From contig JAJFIG010000151.1 of assembly GCA_021775195.1 (NCBI GenBank), positions 1 through 5,277 of the forward strand: a DNA stretch of 5,277 bases, written 5' to 3'. The notes beneath the pieces are model-generated. The model saw only the letters and a list, made by a program, of their open reading frames with translations, was not told where the DNA came from and did no database searches. Below are positions 3,922 to 5,277 of the stretch, piece after piece (the stretch's first letter is position 1; the number at the start of each line of letters is the position of its first letter). The position numbers and the translations under genes are program-made. This DNA comes from Rhodospirillales bacterium (lineage in GTDB: Bacteria > Pseudomonadota > Alphaproteobacteria > Rhodospirillales > 2-02-FULL-58-16).

Positions 3922-5277
3922 GTGATTCTCGAGGACCAGAGCGAAGCCATCGATTTCCTCTCCCGCCCCCGGGCCTTCGGTGCCGGGGTGGGAACGGTGG
4001 AGCGTATCGAGACTCACATTTCCGAGATCTTCCTCGTCGGCGACCGGGCCTACAAGCTCAAGCGTGCCGTGCGGTTGCCCTATCTCGATTTCTCCACCGC
4101 CGATCTCCGCCGCGCCGCCTGCGAGTCCGAGGTCGCCGTCAATCGCCGCACGGCCCCCGGTCTCTATTTGGGTGTCGTTCCCCTGGTCCGCGGCGGCGAC
4201 GGGACCTTGCGCCTCGGCGGCGACGGAACCCCCGTCGACTGGTTGGTCGAGATGGTCCGCTTCGACCAGTCGACCCTCTTCGACCGTCTCGCCCGCGACG
4301 GCGGTCTTGACCGCGCCCTCGCCGAGGACCTGGCCGAGGCCATTGCCTCCTTCCACCGCCAGGCCGAGCCCATGCTCGGCGGCGGCGGCCGCGCCGGCAT
4401 GGCCATGATCATCGACAGCAACGCCGAGACCTTCGCCGAGTTCGCCGCGGGCGTGTTGGATCGGGAAAAGCTCACCCGCCTCGACACCCTCTGCCGCCAG
4501 GCCCTCGACGCCCATGCCGATCTACTCGAAGCCCGCCGCGCCTCGGGCCGGGTCCGCCACTGCCACGGCGACCTGCATCTCCGCAACATCTGCCTGGTCG
4601 ATGGGGCGCCGACCCTCTTCGACGCCATCGAGTTCAACGACGCCTTCACCCGCATCGACGTCCTCTACGATCTCGCCTTCCTGCTCATGGACCTGGACCA
4701 CCGCGATCTCCGCGGCCTCGCCAACATCGTCCTCAACCATTATCTCGACATCACCGAGGACACCGGGGGGCTCGGCGCCCTGCCGCTGTTTCTCGCCGTC
4801 CGCGCCGCCATCCGCGCCCACGTCGACGCCACCCAGGTCGCCAGCCTCACCGATAGCGCCCAGGCCGCCGAGGCCGGCCGCGAGGCCGGCATCTACCTCG
4901 GCGAGGCCATGGCCTACCTGGCGCCGCCACCCCCCCGCCTCATTGCCGTCGGCGGGTTATCCGGTAGCGGCAAGTCGCGCATGGCCCGCGAATTGGCGCC
5001 GTTGGTCGGTGCCGCCCCCGGTGCCCGGGTGCTGCGCAGCGACGTCATCCGCAAGCGTCTGGCCGGTGTCCATGTCCACACCCGCCTCGACGCCGACGGC
5101 TACACGGCCGAGATGACCGAGCGCACCTTCGCCACCCTTTACGCCGAAGCCGAAGCGGCCCTCGCCACCGGCCATTCGGTCATTGCCGACGCGGTGTTCG
5201 CCTTTCCCCGCCAGCGCGCCGCCGTCGCCGCCGTCGCCGAGCGCGCTGGCGTGCCTTTCCGGGGCCTGTGGCTGGAG
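3922..5277 (+). CDS. Bifunctional aminoglycoside-phosphotransferase-like / P-loop kinase-like protein, 3' end missing
   Basis: From the GTG at 3922 the frame is open for 452 codons to the window edge; related proteins are about 500 residues. The N-terminal domain is kinase-fold: VERIETHISEIFLVGDRAYKLKR (about 26-48, Lys45/Lys47 near the nucleotide), RRTAPGLYLGVVPL, then the catalytic loop HGDLHLRN (215-222, catalytic Asp217, Asn222) and FDAIEFND (233-240) for metal binding, followed by DVLYDLAFLLMDL. The second domain opens with a Walker A motif, GLSGSGKS (345-352, Lys351), followed by RSDVIRKRLAG with Asp374, as in small P-loop kinases. This fusion matches proteins annotated 'bifunctional aminoglycoside phosphotransferase/ATP-binding protein'. 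No substrate is established, and antibiotic resistance should not be assumed. It starts 10 nt after fieF, with AGG across the fieF stop as a weak ribosome binding site. Confidence 0.88.
   Translation, partial: MILEDQSEAIDFLSRPRAFGAGVGTVERIETHISEIFLVGDRAYKLKRAVRLPYLDFSTADLRRAACESEVAVNRRTAPGLYLGVVPLVRGGDGTLRLGGDGTPVDWLVEMVRFDQSTLFDRLARDGGLDRALAEDLAEAIASFHRQAEPMLGGGGRAGMAMIIDSNAETFAEFAAGVLDREKLTRLDTLCRQALDAHADLLEARRASGRVRHCHGDLHLRNICLVDGAPTLFDAIEFNDAFTRIDVLYDLAFLLMDLDHRDLRGLANIVLNHYLDITEDTGGLGALPLFLAVRAAIRAHVDATQVASLTDSAQAAEAGREAGIYLGEAMAYLAPPPPRLIAVGGLSGSGKSRMARELAPLVGAAPGARVLRSDVIRKRLAGVHVHTRLDADGYTAEMTERTFATLYAEAEAALATGHSVIADAVFAFPRQRAAVAAVAERAGVPFRGLWLE

Noticed and set aside
2925..3950. A 341-codon open frame on the minus strand opposite the fieF gene
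   Set aside because: It is the antisense shadow of a gene in which every FieF metal ligand is conserved. The translation is low-complexity Gly/Asp/Glu-rich, as expected opposite GCC/CTC/ATC codons.
3859..4515. A 218-codon minus-strand frame and other long antisense frames opposite the phosphotransferase/ATPase gene
   Set aside because: The plus-strand frame has clear kinase and Walker A motifs; the antisense products are Gly/Ala/Glu-rich with no recognisable motif. High GC suppresses stop codons in all frames.
3922..5277. An antibiotic-resistance gene
   Set aside because: The phosphotransferase-like domain belongs to a chromosomal fusion family with no established drug substrate, in an operon with pdxH and fieF and no mobile-element signs.

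Overview
The window looks like a GC-rich alphaproteobacterial chromosome, most probably from the Rhodospirillales or a neighbouring order. The main reasons are a MucR/Ros-type zinc-finger regulator, which is largely an alphaproteobacterial family, and codon use dominated by GCC, CGC and CTC. A PEP-CTERM-style exported protein at the left edge suggests that the organism also has an exosortase/exopolysaccharide system. The exact genus cannot be read from this sequence.

Left part (1-725): the 5' end of a minus-strand gene runs off the window. It encodes a secreted protein with a clear signal peptide, and its mature N-terminus resembles 'choice-of-anchor N' (PEP-CTERM-type) proteins. It starts at TTG. 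Upstream lies an unusually AT-rich stretch with the layout of a sigma-54 promoter: a -24/-12 element, a candidate IHF site, and three copies of a 19-bp element (TGTAAAG-N5-CCGACACC) spaced 111 and 110 bp apart. This is the most interesting part of the window.

Middle part (726-2379): a 69-codon hypothetical gene (+) is followed by an AT-rich leader and a mucR-like gene (+). That gene converges on a minus-strand gene for a glycine-zipper outer-membrane lipoprotein. Two strong GC hairpins fill the gap between the convergent genes. The lipoprotein gene is divergent from pdxH across a 171-bp intergenic region.

Right part (2380-5277): a tightly packed plus-strand run. It contains pdxH (pyridoxamine/pyridoxine 5'-phosphate oxidase), a FieF/YiiP-type cation efflux transporter whose GTG start overlaps the pdxH stop by 4 nt, and a bifunctional phosphotransferase-fold/P-loop ATPase that starts 10 nt after fieF and is cut by the window edge. 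The spacing suggests one transcript, but the three products have no obvious common pathway.

No rRNA, tRNA, CRISPR array, insertion sequence or complete mobile element was seen.
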